DNA from: Streptomyces naganishii JCM 4654 | GTDB lineage: Bacteria; Actinomycetota; Actinomycetes; Streptomycetales; Streptomycetaceae | Length of the DNA stretch: 64,000 nucleotides | Reading direction: 5' to 3' | Assembly (NCBI RefSeq): GCF_014650575.1 | Contig: NZ_BMVF01000003.1 | Span: forward strand, 248,001 to 312,000 | In this document: positions 44,770 through 53,503 of the stretch, in pieces | How the letters are laid out: each line of letters opens with the position of its first letter | How positions within the stretch are numbered: the stretch's first letter is position 1 | The notes under the pieces: generated by a model | What the model was told of the DNA's origin: nothing | The model's database searches: none | The model's input: only the letters and a program-made list of their open reading frames with translations | Program-made: the position numbers and the translations under genes

Positions 44770-46896
44770 ATGCGTCACCCGCACACGCGCACCGCACTCA
44801 TGAACGCCGCACCCACCACTGCCACCCCCACCCGTACCGCCCCCGCCGCCCGCCGCAGACGGCTCCTCGGCACGGTCACGGCGGCCCTGCTCTGTACGGC
44901 GGGCATCGCGCCCCTCACCCTGACCGCCCCCGCCGTCGCCGCTCCCGCGAAGGCGCCCGTCGAGGCCCACGGCGAGTCTCCCCGGGCTCCCGAGGCCCCC
45001 GCCCTGGCCGACGGCCTCGCCCTCACACCGCCCATGGGCTTCAACAACTGGAACTCCACGCACTGCCGGGCCGAGTTCGACGAGTCGATGGTCAAGGGCA
45101 TCGCCGACCTCTTCGTCGACAAGGGCCTGAAGGCCGCCGGCTACCAGTACGTCAACCTCGACGACTGCTGGGCCCTGCCCCAGCGCGACGCCGACGGCAA
45201 GCTCGTCCCCGACCCGGCCCGCTTCCCCCACGGGATCAAGGCGGTCGCGGACTACGTCCACTCCAAGGGGCTCAAGCTCGGCATCTACACCAGCGCGGGC
45301 ACCAAGACCTGCAACAGCGCCGGGTTCCCGGGCGCGCTGGGCCACGAGTACAGCGACGCCCGGCAGTTCGCGGACTGGGGTGTCGACTACCTCAAGTACG
45401 ACAACTGCAACAACCAGGGCGTGGACGCGAGATCGCGCTACACCACCATGCGCGACGCGCTGAAGGCCACCGGCCGCCCCATCGTCTACAGCATCTGCGA
45501 ATGGGGTGAGAACAAACCCTGGGAATGGGCCGCCGACGTCGGTCATCTGTGGCGCACGACGGGCGACATCAGCGACAACTGGGGCTCGATGCTGTCGATC
45601 CTGAAGAAGAACCTGACCCTCGCCCCCTACGCCGGCCCCGGCCACTGGAACGACCCCGACATGCTGGAGGTCGGCAACGGCGGCATGACCGCCACCGAGT
45701 ACCGCACCCACTTCTCGATGTGGTCCGTCATGGCGGCCCCGCTCCTCATCGGCTCCGACCTGCGCAAGGCGTCCCAGGCGACCTTCGACGTGCTGGGCAA
45801 CAAGGAGGTGATCGCCGTCGACCAGGACCCGCTGGGCAGGCAGGGCACGGTGGTCTCCTCCGAGGGCGGCCGCTGGGTGGTCGCCAAGGAGATGAAGGAC
45901 GGCAGCCGCGCGGTCGCCCTGCTCAACGAGACCGCCACCGCGCAGCGCATCGGCACCACCGCCCGGGCCGTGGGGCTGCCCGCCGCGCCCGCCTACACCC
46001 TGCGCGACCTGTGGCAGCACCGCAGCCTGCACACCGCCGGCACCATCGCGGCGACCGTCCCGGCCCACGGCACCGTGCTCGTACGGGTCTCGGCCGGAAG
46101 CGGCTGGGCCGCGCACCCGCCCGCCGTCGAGACCGGCCTGGACAGCGCCCCGTTCGTGACCGATGGAACGCCCGCGACGCTCACCACCTCGGTCACCGAC
46201 CTCGGCCGCACGCCCGCCACCCGTCTGACCGTGTCGCTGAGCGGCCCCGAGGGCTGGACGGTACGCGCCCTGTCGGCCTCCGGCACGGCCGCCCTCCCGG
46301 CCGGCGGGACGCTGCGCACCCGGTGGGCGGTCACGGCCCCGGCGGGCACGCCCATCGGGTCGTACGACCTGACGCTGAAGGCGAGTTACCGCTCACCGGC
46401 CGGACTCCGCGCCGACAGCACGGTGCCGCTCACCGCGTCGGTGGTGGTGCCGCCGCCCGCCGGGACCTCCTACCTCGGCGATCTCCCCTGGCTGTCGGCG
46501 GTCAACGGTTACGGACCCGTCGAGCGCGACACCAGCAACGGGGAGAGCGCCGCGGGCGACGGCCATCCGATCACCCTGGGCGGTGTGGTGTACGCCAAGG
46601 GCCTCGGCGTGCACGCGGACAGCGCGGTCGAGTACTACACCGGCGGGGCGTGCACCGAGGTCACCGCGGACGTCGGCGTGGACGACGAGAAGGGCGGCAA
46701 GGGCACCGTCGCCTTCGAGGTCTGGGCGGACGGCACCCGGGTCGCCTCGACCGGCGTCCTGACCAACGCCATGGCCGCCCAGCACCTCACGGCGGACGTC
46801 ACCGGCGCGCAGGTGGTCCGGCTGGTCGTCACCGACGGCGGCGACGGCATCGACTCCGACCACGCGGACTGGGCGGACGCACGGCTCACCTGCTGA
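44770..46896 (+). CDS. Secreted GH27 alpha-galactosidase with NEW3 and NPCBM domains
   Basis: A 708-residue exported enzyme. An Arg-rich region followed by a hydrophobic core and AVAAPAKA near residue 58 forms a twin-arginine-like or long Sec signal. The GH27 barrel (about 85-350) has PPMGFNNWNSTHC, YVNLDDCWA, the nucleophile in DYLKYDNCNNQ near 218 and the acid/base aspartate in GDISDNWGSM near 277. A beta-sandwich domain (to about 445), a NEW3-like domain (about 465-555) and a C-terminal NPCBM carbohydrate-binding domain (about 570-708) follow. It releases terminal alpha-galactose from plant oligosaccharides or galactomannan. ATG 44770 follows CCGGAGGAA. The ROK kinase and LacI genes downstream likely belong to the same function. 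Confidence 0.93.
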   Translation: MRHPHTRTALMNAAPTTATPTRTAPAARRRRLLGTVTAALLCTAGIAPLTLTAPAVAAPAKAPVEAHGESPRAPEAPALADGLALTPPMGFNNWNSTHCRAEFDESMVKGIADLFVDKGLKAAGYQYVNLDDCWALPQRDADGKLVPDPARFPHGIKAVADYVHSKGLKLGIYTSAGTKTCNSAGFPGALGHEYSDARQFADWGVDYLKYDNCNNQGVDARSRYTTMRDALKATGRPIVYSICEWGENKPWEWAADVGHLWRTTGDISDNWGSMLSILKKNLTLAPYAGPGHWNDPDMLEVGNGGMTATEYRTHFSMWSVMAAPLLIGSDLRKASQATFDVLGNKEVIAVDQDPLGRQGTVVSSEGGRWVVAKEMKDGSRAVALLNETATAQRIGTTARAVGLPAAPAYTLRDLWQHRSLHTAGTIAATVPAHGTVLVRVSAGSGWAAHPPAVETGLDSAPFVTDGTPATLTTSVTDLGRTPATRLTVSLSGPEGWTVRALSASGTAALPAGGTLRTRWAVTAPAGTPIGSYDLTLKASYRSPAGLRADSTVPLTASVVVPPPAGTSYLGDLPWLSAVNGYGPVERDTSNGESAAGDGHPITLGGVVYAKGLGVHADSAVEYYTGGACTEVTADVGVDDEKGGKGTVAFEVWADGTRVASTGVLTNAMAAQHLTADVTGAQVVRLVVTDGGDGIDSDHADWADARLTC

Positions 46897-46918
46897 GCCG
46901 CGGCCGACTTCGACGCCG

Positions 46919-47875
46919 TCAGACTCCGGCGGCCGTGGTGGGGGCGGCACGGCCCGCGAGCGCGGCGGCCGCCGCCCCCACCAGGCCGGCGTCCGTGCCC
47001 ATCTGGGCCGGGGCGACCGCCAGACGCCGCACGAAGGACAGGGTGGCGTAGTCGCCGAGGGCCTTGCGCAGCGGCTCCAGGAGTACGTCCCCGGCCTTGC
47101 CGACGCCGCCGCCGATCACCGCGATGTCGATCTCGACCAGGGTCGCCGTCGCGGCGATCCCGGCGGCCAGCGCGCGGGCGGCACGTTCGAAGGAGGCCAC
47201 GGCCACCGCGTCCCCGGCGCGCGCGGCGGCGGCCACGGCGGCGGCGGAGGCGTCGCCGTCGGGGCCCGGCCGCCAGCCGTTCTCCAGCGCCCGGCGCGCG
47301 ATGTTGGGACCGCTGGCGATGCGCTCCACGCAGCCGCGCGAGCCGCAGGGGCACGGATCGCCGTCCAGGTCGACGCTGATGTGGCCGATGTGACCGGCGT
47401 TGCCGGTCGGGCCGGGGTGCAGCCGCCCGTCCAGGACCAGGCCGCCGCCCACGCCCGTGGAGACCACCATGCACAGCGCGTTGTCGTGGCCGCGGGCGGC
47501 GCCCTGCCAGTGCTCGGCCGCCGTGATGGCCACGCCGTCCCCGATCAGCTCGGCCGGCAGCCCGCCGGCGGCCGCCCGGGCCCGCTCCACCAGCGGGTAG
47601 CCGCGCCAGCCGGGCACGTTGACGGGGCTGACCGTGCCGGCCGAGGCGTCCACCGGGCCCGCGCTGCCGATGCCCAGGGCCGTGGCACGTCCCCACAGCG
47701 GCGACCCGGCCAGGTCGCCGAGCACCTCCTCGACGGCCCGCATCACGGTGTCGCCGTCCTCCTGCGCGGGCGTCGCTCGCTGGGCCCGCACCAGGATGCT
47801 GCCGCGGCCGTCCACCAGCGCCCCGGCGATCTTGGTGCCGCCGATGTCGAGCGCGGCCACGAGGTCGGTGTGCAT
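46919..47875 (-). CDS. ROK-family sugar kinase
   Basis: A 318-residue kinase without the N-terminal helix-turn-helix found in ROK repressors. ATP-binding motif DIGGTKIAGALVDGRG starts at residue 10, the catalytic base is in LIGDGVAI (the usual N-D is G-D here), and the zinc-binding CPCGSRGCVE follows GHIGHISVD near 155. It phosphorylates glucose or a related hexose in the cytosol. Glucokinases of Streptomyces have the same length and motifs. ATG 47875 is divergent from the LacI gene; the palindrome at 47986-47997 is in the gap. Together with the alpha-galactosidase it suggests use of the released sugar, though galactose itself is phosphorylated by another family (GHMP). Confidence 0.88.
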   Translation of the reverse strand: MHTDLVAALDIGGTKIAGALVDGRGSILVRAQRATPAQEDGDTVMRAVEEVLGDLAGSPLWGRATALGIGSAGPVDASAGTVSPVNVPGWRGYPLVERARAAAGGLPAELIGDGVAITAAEHWQGAARGHDNALCMVVSTGVGGGLVLDGRLHPGPTGNAGHIGHISVDLDGDPCPCGSRGCVERIASGPNIARRALENGWRPGPDGDASAAAVAAAARAGDAVAVASFERAARALAAGIAATATLVEIDIAVIGGGVGKAGDVLLEPLRKALGDYATLSFVRRLAVAPAQMGTDAGLVGAAAAALAGRAAPTTAAGV

Positions 47876-47985
47876 CAGAGTCAGATCTCCCCGTCAACCA
47901 TGAAGGAACCAAGAGGTGGGTGCAGCCCGGTCTCGCGGTGGGGGCGCAGGCCCGGAGTGTGCGATGGACAGTCTCTCGTGCGTAT

Positions 47986-47997
47986 GACAACGTTGTC
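47986..47997. promoter_or_regulatory. LacI-type operator GACAACGTTGTC
   Basis: A perfect 12-base palindrome with the central CG typical of LacI/GalR operators, in the 207-base gap between the ROK kinase and LacI genes. It is 111 bases from the kinase start and 86 from the LacI GTG. Confidence 0.72.
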
Positions 47998-48082
47998 CAG
48001 GCTCTATGCTCGACGCCACATCCTCATACAAACCCATGGACCGACGCATCCCCCCGTGGACGACAGGACAGGACGCCGCATC

Positions 48083-49153
48083 GTGCCAGAGACCGCCCGC
48101 CGAGCCGACCGCCCCGCAGACCGCTCCGACCGCCTCTCCGGGACCCGTTACGGCAACCGTCCGACCATGAAGGACGTGGCGGCCCGGGCGGGGGTGGGCC
48201 TCAAGACCGTGTCCCGCGTCGTGAACGGGGAGCCCGGGGTCACCCCGGACACCGAGCGGCGCGTCCAGGAGGCCATCGAGGCACTGGGCTTCCGCCGCAA
48301 CGACAGCGCGCGGGTGCTGCGCAAGGGCCGTACCGCGAGCATCGGGCTGGTCCTCGAGGACCTCGCCGACCCGTTCTACGGCCCGCTCAGCCGCGCGGTG
48401 GAGGAGGTCGCGCGTGCGCACGGGGCGCTGCTCATCAACGGCTCCAGCGCGGAGGACCCCGACCGGGAGCAGGAACTGGCTCTGGCGCTGTGCGCGCGGC
48501 GGGTGGACGGGCTGGTGGTCATCCCCGCCGGGGACGACCACCGTTATCTCGAGCCGGAGATCAAGGCGGGCGTCGCGACGGTGTTCGTCGACCGGCCGGC
48601 CGGGCGGATCGACGCGGACGTGGTCCTGTCGGACAACTTCGGGGGCGCCCGGGACGGTGTGGCGCACCTGATCGCGCACGGGCACCGGCGGATCGGGTTC
48701 ATCGGTGACATGCCCCGCATCCACACGGCCGCGGAGCGGCTGCGCGGGTACCGGGCGGCGATGGAGGACGCGGGGATACCGGTCGAGGACGCGTGGATGT
48801 CGCTCGGGGTCACCGATCCGGAGCGGGTGCGGCGGGCGGCGGAGGCGATGCTGTCCGGCCCGGAGCCGGTGACGGCGATCTTCACCGGCAACAACCGGGT
48901 GACGGTGACCGTGATCCGTGTACTGGCCGAGCAGGAGCGGCCGGTGGCCCTGGTGGGCTTCGACGACATCGAACTCGCCGACCTGCTGCGGCCCGGGGTG
49001 ACGGTCGTGGCCCAGGACGCGGCAGCCCTCGGCCGCACCGCCGCCGAACGCCTCTTCCGCCAACTGGACGGCACCCTGATCACCCCCGAGCGCATCGAGC
49101 TCCCCACGCGGCTGGTGACCCGGGGCTCGGGCGAACTTCCCCCGGCCGGCTGA
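48083..49153 (+). CDS. LacI/GalR family repressor
   Basis: A 356-residue repressor. The N-terminal LacI helix-turn-helix begins at about residue 33 (TMKDVAARAGVGLKTVSRVV, then EPGVTPDTERRVQEAIEAL) after an unusual Arg/Asp-rich lead; the hinge helix is ARVLRKGR, and the periplasmic-binding-protein-like sensor has TASIGLVLEDLADPFYGPL and DGLVVIPAGDD. The start is GTG 48083 or GTG 48056. It faces away from the sugar kinase gene and its own operator palindrome is in the gap; likely targets are kinase, itself and perhaps the alpha-galactosidase gene. Confidence 0.9.
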   Translation: MPETARRADRPADRSDRLSGTRYGNRPTMKDVAARAGVGLKTVSRVVNGEPGVTPDTERRVQEAIEALGFRRNDSARVLRKGRTASIGLVLEDLADPFYGPLSRAVEEVARAHGALLINGSSAEDPDREQELALALCARRVDGLVVIPAGDDHRYLEPEIKAGVATVFVDRPAGRIDADVVLSDNFGGARDGVAHLIAHGHRRIGFIGDMPRIHTAAERLRGYRAAMEDAGIPVEDAWMSLGVTDPERVRRAAEAMLSGPEPVTAIFTGNNRVTVTVIRVLAEQERPVALVGFDDIELADLLRPGVTVVAQDAAALGRTAAERLFRQLDGTLITPERIELPTRLVTRGSGELPPAG

Positions 49154-49160
49154 AGGGCCG

Positions 49161-50483
49161 TCAGTGGGGCGCTGTGGTGAGGCCGGCGCGGCGGGGGGCC
49201 GCGAAGGAGCGGAGGGCCGAGGGGGTCAGGCCGGTGGCGGTGGTGACCTCGTCGAGGGTCAGGGCGCCGCAGTCCATGCCTCGCAGGAGGTAGGCGCTGA
49301 GGGCCTTGGCCGTGGCGGGCTCGTCCAGGACGTCGCCGGCGCCGCGGGTCGCGTAGCGGGCGAGGCGGGTGGCGGCCTGCCGGAAGCCCTCGCGGTAGAA
49401 GGCGAACACGGCCGCGTAGCGGGTGGGGAGGTGCGCGGGGTGCATGTCCCAGCCCTGGTAGTAGGCGCGCGCCAGGGCCCGGCGGGTGAGCCCGTAGTGC
49501 AGGCGCCACGCCTCGTGGACCTTCTCGGCCGGGCCGACCGGCAGCACATTGGTGGAGCCGTCGGACACCCGCACGCCCGTGCCCGCCGCCGCGACCTGCA
49601 TGACCGCCTTGGCGTGGTCCGCGGCGGGGTGGTCGCTCGCCTGGTACGCGGCGGAGACGCCGAGGCAGGCGCTGTAGTCGAAGGTGCCGTAGTGCAGGCC
49701 CGTGGCGCGGCCCTCGGCGGCCTGGATCATGCGGGCCACCGTGGCGGTGCCGTCGGCGGCGAGGATCGCCTGGCTGGTCTCGATCTGGATCTCGAAGCCG
49801 AGCCGGCCCTCCTCCAGCCCGTGGGCCTTCTCGAAGGCCTCCAGCAGCCGCACCATCGCGGTGACCTGCTCGGCGTACGTCACCTTCGGCAGTGTGAGGA
49901 CCAGCCCGGCGGGGAGGCCGCCGGACTCCATCAGGCCGGTGAGGAAGACGTCCAGGGTGCGGATGCCGCGGTCCCGGACCGCCGCCTCCATGCACTTCAC
50001 GCGGATGCCCGTCCAGGGCGCCCCCGTGCCCTCCGCGCGGACCTCGGCGACGAGCCGGGCGGCGCGGGCCGCGTCCCGGTCCTCCTCGGCGTCGGGGCGC
50101 CCGCCGTAGCCGTCCTCGAAGTCGATCCGCAGGTCCTCGACGGGCTCGCGCTCGAGTTTGGCGCGCACACGGTCGTGGACGGGCACGCCGAGTTCCTCGC
50201 TCAGACCGAGCACCGCGGCGAACGACTCCGCGTCCGGCGCGTGTTCGTCCAGTGCGGCGAGGGCCTGCTCGCCCCAGGAGCGGACCGTGCCGGCGGCGAA
50301 GACGTCGCCGGGGACGTAGACCGTGTGGACGGGCTGACGGGTGCCCGGGTCGCCCGGGTAGCGGCGCTCGAGTTCGGCGTCGACCGGCGCGAGCCAGGCG
50401 CCGATCTCCTCGCCGACCGCGCCCTCGAGGCTGGTCGCCACCCGCTCCTGCCCGTCGTGGCCCTGGCTCCGGCCCTGGGTCAT
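49161..50483 (-). CDS. DUF6986 protein, HpcH/HpaI aldolase-citrate lyase superfamily
   Basis: A 440-residue TIM-barrel protein of the aldolase/citrate-lyase-beta group. Features are RQPVHTVYVPGDVFAAG near residue 48, the acidic strand DLRIDFEDGYGGR near 117, GIRVKCMEAAVRDRG, LVLTLPKVTYAEQV near 193 and FEIQIETSQAIL near 228, giving the Glu/Asp metal ligands typical of the superfamily. DUF6986 proteins are found beside purine or C2-acid metabolism in Streptomyces; the reaction has not been shown to my knowledge. GTG or ATG 50483 starts with a Gln/Gly-rich lead. A perfect palindrome 61 bases upstream is its likely operator. Confidence 0.85.
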   Translation of the reverse strand: MTQGRSQGHDGQERVATSLEGAVGEEIGAWLAPVDAELERRYPGDPGTRQPVHTVYVPGDVFAAGTVRSWGEQALAALDEHAPDAESFAAVLGLSEELGVPVHDRVRAKLEREPVEDLRIDFEDGYGGRPDAEEDRDAARAARLVAEVRAEGTGAPWTGIRVKCMEAAVRDRGIRTLDVFLTGLMESGGLPAGLVLTLPKVTYAEQVTAMVRLLEAFEKAHGLEEGRLGFEIQIETSQAILAADGTATVARMIQAAEGRATGLHYGTFDYSACLGVSAAYQASDHPAADHAKAVMQVAAAGTGVRVSDGSTNVLPVGPAEKVHEAWRLHYGLTRRALARAYYQGWDMHPAHLPTRYAAVFAFYREGFRQAATRLARYATRGAGDVLDEPATAKALSAYLLRGMDCGALTLDEVTTATGLTPSALRSFAAPRRAGLTTAPH

Positions 50484-50543
50484 GCCCCCACGCCCTTCCG
50501 TCTTCCGTTTCCGCGATGCGGAACCACTGCGGAATCGACACCA

Positions 50544-50558
50544 TCAACAAATTGTTGA
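50544..50558. promoter_or_regulatory. Perfect 15-base palindrome before DUF6986 gene
   Basis: TCAACAA-A-TTGTTGA is fully symmetric and strikingly AT-rich in this GC-rich region. It lies about 60 bases upstream of the DUF6986 start. Its shape fits an IclR- or GntR-family operator; the cognate regulator is not in the window. Confidence 0.7.
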
Positions 50559-50645
50559 AGTCGACGGGGTCGAAGTTATCCACGGCCCTTCCCGCCGGTC
50601 AACACCTGTTCGCAGCCTGGGCCCCGCGGGCGGCGGCGACAAGCC

Positions 50646-50680
50646 GAGGCCCCCGTGACCAAGGGTCACGGGGGCCTCGT
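50646..50680 (-). terminator. Terminator of the etfB-etfA operon
   Basis: A 16-base-pair perfect hairpin (CGAGGCCCCCGTGACC, loop AAG, and the complement) 20 bases after the etfA stop. It is the strongest hairpin in the window and would also separate the etf operon from the DUF6986 promoter. Confidence 0.88.
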
Positions 50681-50700
50681 ACAGCCGGGAGGGGGAGAAC

Positions 50701-51663
50701 TCAGCCCTTGCGGGTCTTGATCTCCTCGGTGAGCTGCGGGACGACGTCGAAGAGGTCGCCGACCACGCCGTAGTCGACCAGGTCGAAGATCGGGGCCTCG
50801 GGGTCCTTGTTGACCGCGACGATGGTCTTCGAGGTCTGCATGCCGGCCCGGTGCTGGATGGCGCCGGAGATGCCGTTGGCGATGTAGAGCTGCGGCGAGA
50901 CGGACTTGCCGGTCTGGCCGACCTGGTTGGTGTGCGGGTACCAGCCGGCGTCCACCGCGGCGCGCGAGGCGCCCACGGCCGCGCCGAGGGAGTCGGCGAG
51001 GGCCTCGATGATCGAGAAGTTCTCCGCGCCGTTCACGCCACGGCCGCCGGAGACCACGATCGCGGCCTCGGTCAGCTCGGGGCGGCCCGTCGACTCACGG
51101 GCGGTACGGCCGGTGATCTTCGTGCCGGTCGCCTTCTCGGAGAAGGACACGGACAGCGCCTCGACGGCGCCGGCGGCCGGGGCGGCCTCGACGGCGGCGC
51201 TGTTGGGCTTGACCGTGATGACCGGAGTGCCCTTGGAGACACGGGACTTGGTGGTGAAGGAGGCGGCGAACACCGACTGGGTGGCCACCGGGCCCTCCTC
51301 GCCGGCCTCCAGGTCGACGGCGTCGGTGATGATGCCGGAGCCGATGCGCAGCGCCAGGCGGGCGGCGATCTCCTTGCCCTCGGCGGAGGACGGCACCAGG
51401 ACGGCGGCCGGGGACACGGCCTCGACGGCGGCCTGCAGCGCGTCCACCTTCGGCACCACCAGGTACTCGGCGTACTCGGAGGCGTCGTGGGTGAGGACCT
51501 TGACCGCGCCGTGCTCGGCGAGGGCGGCGGCGGTGTCGGCGGCGCCGTTGCCCAGGGCGACGGCGACGGGCTCGCCGATGCGGCGGGCCAGGGTCAGCAG
51601 CTCCAGGGTGGGCTTGCGGACGGCACCGTCCACGTGGTCGACGTAGACGAGAACTTCAGCCAT
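50701..51663 (-). CDS. etfA: Electron transfer flavoprotein alpha subunit
   Basis: A 320-residue FAD-binding subunit (FixB family). With EtfB it carries electrons from acyl-CoA dehydrogenases to a quinone reductase. The N-domain (1-190) has [20 protein letters not shown]; the C-terminal FAD domain carries [19 protein letters not shown] (about 210-228), [24 protein letters not shown] near 238-261, [17 protein letters not shown] near 266 and the closing [25 protein letters not shown] 51663 has AGGAGAG upstream. It follows etfB with 55 bases between, in one operon that ends at the hairpin 50646-50680. Confidence 0.97.
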   Translation of the reverse strand: MAEVLVYVDHVDGAVRKPTLELLTLARRIGEPVAVALGNGAADTAAALAEHGAVKVLTHDASEYAEYLVVPKVDALQAAVEAVSPAAVLVPSSAEGKEIAARLALRIGSGIITDAVDLEAGEEGPVATQSVFAASFTTKSRVSKGTPVITVKPNSAAVEAAPAAGAVEALSVSFSEKATGTKITGRTARESTGRPELTEAAIVVSGGRGVNGAENFSIIEALADSLGAAVGASRAAVDAGWYPHTNQVGQTGKSVSPQLYIANGISGAIQHRAGMQTSKTIVAVNKDPEAPIFDLVDYGVVGDLFDVVPQLTEEIKTRKG

Positions 51664-51718
51664 GGGATTGCTCTCCTGCGGAAACGGAAGTGGAGGGGCG
51701 GTCAGCGGGCGCGAGCCC

Positions 51719-52504
51719 TTAGATGAACTTCTGGCTCGCGAGGAACTCAGCGAGCTGCTTGCCGCCCTCGCCCTCGTCCTTGACGATCGTGCCCGCGGTG
51801 CGGGCCGGGCGCTCGGTCGCGGCGTCGACCGCCGTCCAGGCGTTGTCCAGGCCGACCTCGTCCGCGTCGATGTCCAGGTCGGACAGGTCCCAGGACTCCA
51901 CCGGCTTCTTCTTGGCCGCCATGATGCCCTTGAAGGACGGGTAACGCGCCTCACCCGACTGGTCGGTCACCGACACCACGGCCGGCAGCGAGGCCTCGAG
52001 CTGCTCGGAGGCGGCGTCGCCGTCACGGCGGCCCTTGACGGTGCCGTCCTCGACCGACACCTCGGAGAGCAGGGTGACCTGCGGCACGCCCAGGCGCTCG
52101 GCCAGCAGCGCGGGGACGACGCCCATGGTGCCGTCGGTGGAGGCCATGCCGGAGACGACCAGGTCGAAGCCGGCCTTCTCGATGGCCTTGGCCAGCACCA
52201 GGGAGGTGCCAATGGCGTCGGTGCCGTGCAGGTCGTCGTCCTCGACGTGGATCGCCTTGTCGGCGCCCATCGACAGGGCCTTGCGCAGCGCGTCCTTGGC
52301 GTCCTCGGGGCCCACCGTCAGGACGGTGACCTCGGCGTCGTCCGCGTCCTCGGCGATCTGCAGCGCCTGCTCGACCGCGTACTCGTCCAGTTCGGAGAGC
52401 AGACCGTCCACGTCGTCACGGTCGACGGTCAGGTCATCGGCGAAGTGCCGGTCGCCAGTGGCGTCGGGCACGTACTTCACAGTGACAACGATCCTCAAGC
52501 TCAC
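51719..52504 (-). CDS. etfB: Electron transfer flavoprotein beta subunit
   Basis: A 261-residue AMP-binding subunit (FixA family). It starts MSLRIVVTVKYVPDATGD with the typical VKYVPD; the family signature follows in NEYDxxA-like LDEYAVEQALQIAED near 38, LTVGPEDAKDALRKAL near 62, DGTMGVVPALLAERLGVPQ near 123 and the late MAAKKKPVESWDLSDLD. It forms the heterodimer with EtfA. GTG 52504 has AGGAGAG seven to twelve bases upstream. It is the first gene of the operon; a TACT-CGTC-AGTA inverted repeat lies about 110 bases upstream. Confidence 0.97.
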   Translation of the reverse strand: MSLRIVVTVKYVPDATGDRHFADDLTVDRDDVDGLLSELDEYAVEQALQIAEDADDAEVTVLTVGPEDAKDALRKALSMGADKAIHVEDDDLHGTDAIGTSLVLAKAIEKAGFDLVVSGMASTDGTMGVVPALLAERLGVPQVTLLSEVSVEDGTVKGRRDGDAASEQLEASLPAVVSVTDQSGEARYPSFKGIMAAKKKPVESWDLSDLDIDADEVGLDNAWTAVDAATERPARTAGTIVKDEGEGGKQLAEFLASQKFI

Positions 52505-52612
52505 GCCGGCTCTCCTACTGCATCGTCATTTCTGGGCTGCCTTCTTCCAGGCAGCATAGGCGCCTGAAGCGGCCGATCCCGGTCGGGGCGACCCCGCGCT
52601 CCGAGCGGAATA

Positions 52613-52626
52613 TTACTCGTCAGTAC
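52613..52626. promoter_or_regulatory. Operator-like repeat upstream of etfB
   Basis: TTACT-CGT-CAGTAC (inner arms TACT/AGTA) is an AT-rich inverted repeat in the gap between etfB and the flavin reductase gene. Its form resembles TetR-family operators that control fatty-acid oxidation genes in Actinobacteria; ETF is a natural member of such regulons. The assignment is inference. Confidence 0.45.
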
Positions 52627-52725
52627 ACCCAGTTCATTCCCGCTAAGCAAGCGCTTTGAACTGTGACCTTCGCAACGCAGCGTAACCGGAATTCGACGTC
52701 TGCGCAGGAGGGCGCGGCCGCGGGG

Positions 52726-53235
52726 TCAGTCGCGCAGGCCGTTGAAGCGGCCCTGGTGGTAGAGCAGGGGCCGCCCCGCGCCGGCCGGGTCGCCGAGGAC
52801 GACCTCCGCGAGGACGATGCGGTGATCGCCGGCCGGAACACGCCCCACGACGCGGCAGACCAGCCACGCGAGCACGTCGTCCAGGAGCGGCACGCCCTCG
52901 GGGCCCTCGCGCCAGGCGGTGGGGGCGCCGAAGCGGTCGGCGCCGCTGCGGGCGAAGGTGGCGGCCAGCTCCTGCTGGTGCTCGCCGAGTATGTGGACGC
53001 CGACGTGGTCGGTCCGGGAGATCGCCGGCCAGCTCGACGCGCCGGTGCCGATGCCGAACGAGACCAGCGGCGGGTCGGCGGAGACGGAGGTGAGGGAGGT
53101 CGCGGTGAAGCCGACCGGTCCCGTCTCACCGTTGGCGGTGATCACCGCCACACCCGAGGCGTGCCGGCGGAAGACGGAGCGCAGGAGGTCGGGCGAGGCG
53201 AGCTGGAACGCGGTGAGGCCGGGCGTGGCCGTCAT
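52726..53235 (-). CDS. Flavin reductase (HpaC/RutF-like)
   Basis: A 169-residue FMN-binding split barrel of the flavin-reductase family. FRRHASGVAVITANGETGPVGFTATSLTS (about 22-50) forms the flavin site with the conserved T-SL-SVSADPPLVSFG stretch, then HVGVHILGEHQQELAATFA near 95 and GDHRIVLAEVVLGD near 137. It supplies reduced flavin to a monooxygenase or desulfonating enzyme elsewhere. ATG 53235 starts MTATPGLTAF. The short leader peptide gene 45 bases upstream suggests that expression responds to cysteine supply, which would fit a role in sulfur scavenging. Confidence 0.88.
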   Translation of the reverse strand: MTATPGLTAFQLASPDLLRSVFRRHASGVAVITANGETGPVGFTATSLTSVSADPPLVSFGIGTGASSWPAISRTDHVGVHILGEHQQELAATFARSGADRFGAPTAWREGPEGVPLLDDVLAWLVCRVVGRVPAGDHRIVLAEVVLGDPAGAGRPLLYHQGRFNGLRD

Positions 53236-53279
53236 GGAGTTGTCCTTCTGCTGGTGGGGCGAGCGGGATCCGGGGCCTT

Positions 53280-53360
53280 TCACCAGCCCGGACAGCGCGC
53301 GCTCGCGTGGCGGGCGAGGTCGACGTCCGCCCGCCCGAAGAGAAGGAGTTCCCAATGCAT
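53280..53360 (-). CDS. Leader peptide of the cysteine-attenuation type
   Basis: A 26-codon frame, too short for normal gene calls, starting MHWELLLFGRADVDL and ending ASARCPGW. It has the layout of the small leaders found upstream of sulfur genes in Streptomyces and mycobacteria: a basic residue, the core (H/D)VDL, then a serine and a late cysteine codon (TGT at the third last position before GW). The ATG lies six bases from the -10, so the message is probably leaderless. It ends 44 bases before the flavin reductase start, and cysteine-dependent stalling could control the downstream gene. The pattern is my recognition; I have no ribosome data. Confidence 0.68.
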   Translation of the reverse strand: MHWELLLFGRADVDLARHASARCPGW

Positions 53361-53366
53361 GCAGTC

Positions 53367-53396
53367 AGGCTGACGACAGGTGGCGCGCGCAGTCAA
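53367..53396 (-). promoter_or_regulatory. Promoter of the leader/flavin reductase unit
   Basis: TTGACT (53396-53391), an 18-base spacer and CAGCCT (53372-53367) precede the leader ATG by six bases. The -35 matches the vegetative consensus in five of six positions. The short distance supports a leaderless transcript. Confidence 0.6.
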
Positions 53397-53503
53397 GTAC
53401 GTCCCGGGATCTGGGAGATGCCTCACCGTCACTCGGGGCGGCGCCGCGACGGCAGGCGCGAGGGCTGACCGAGGGGCCGGTGCGAGGGCCACCGGAGGGG
53501 GCG

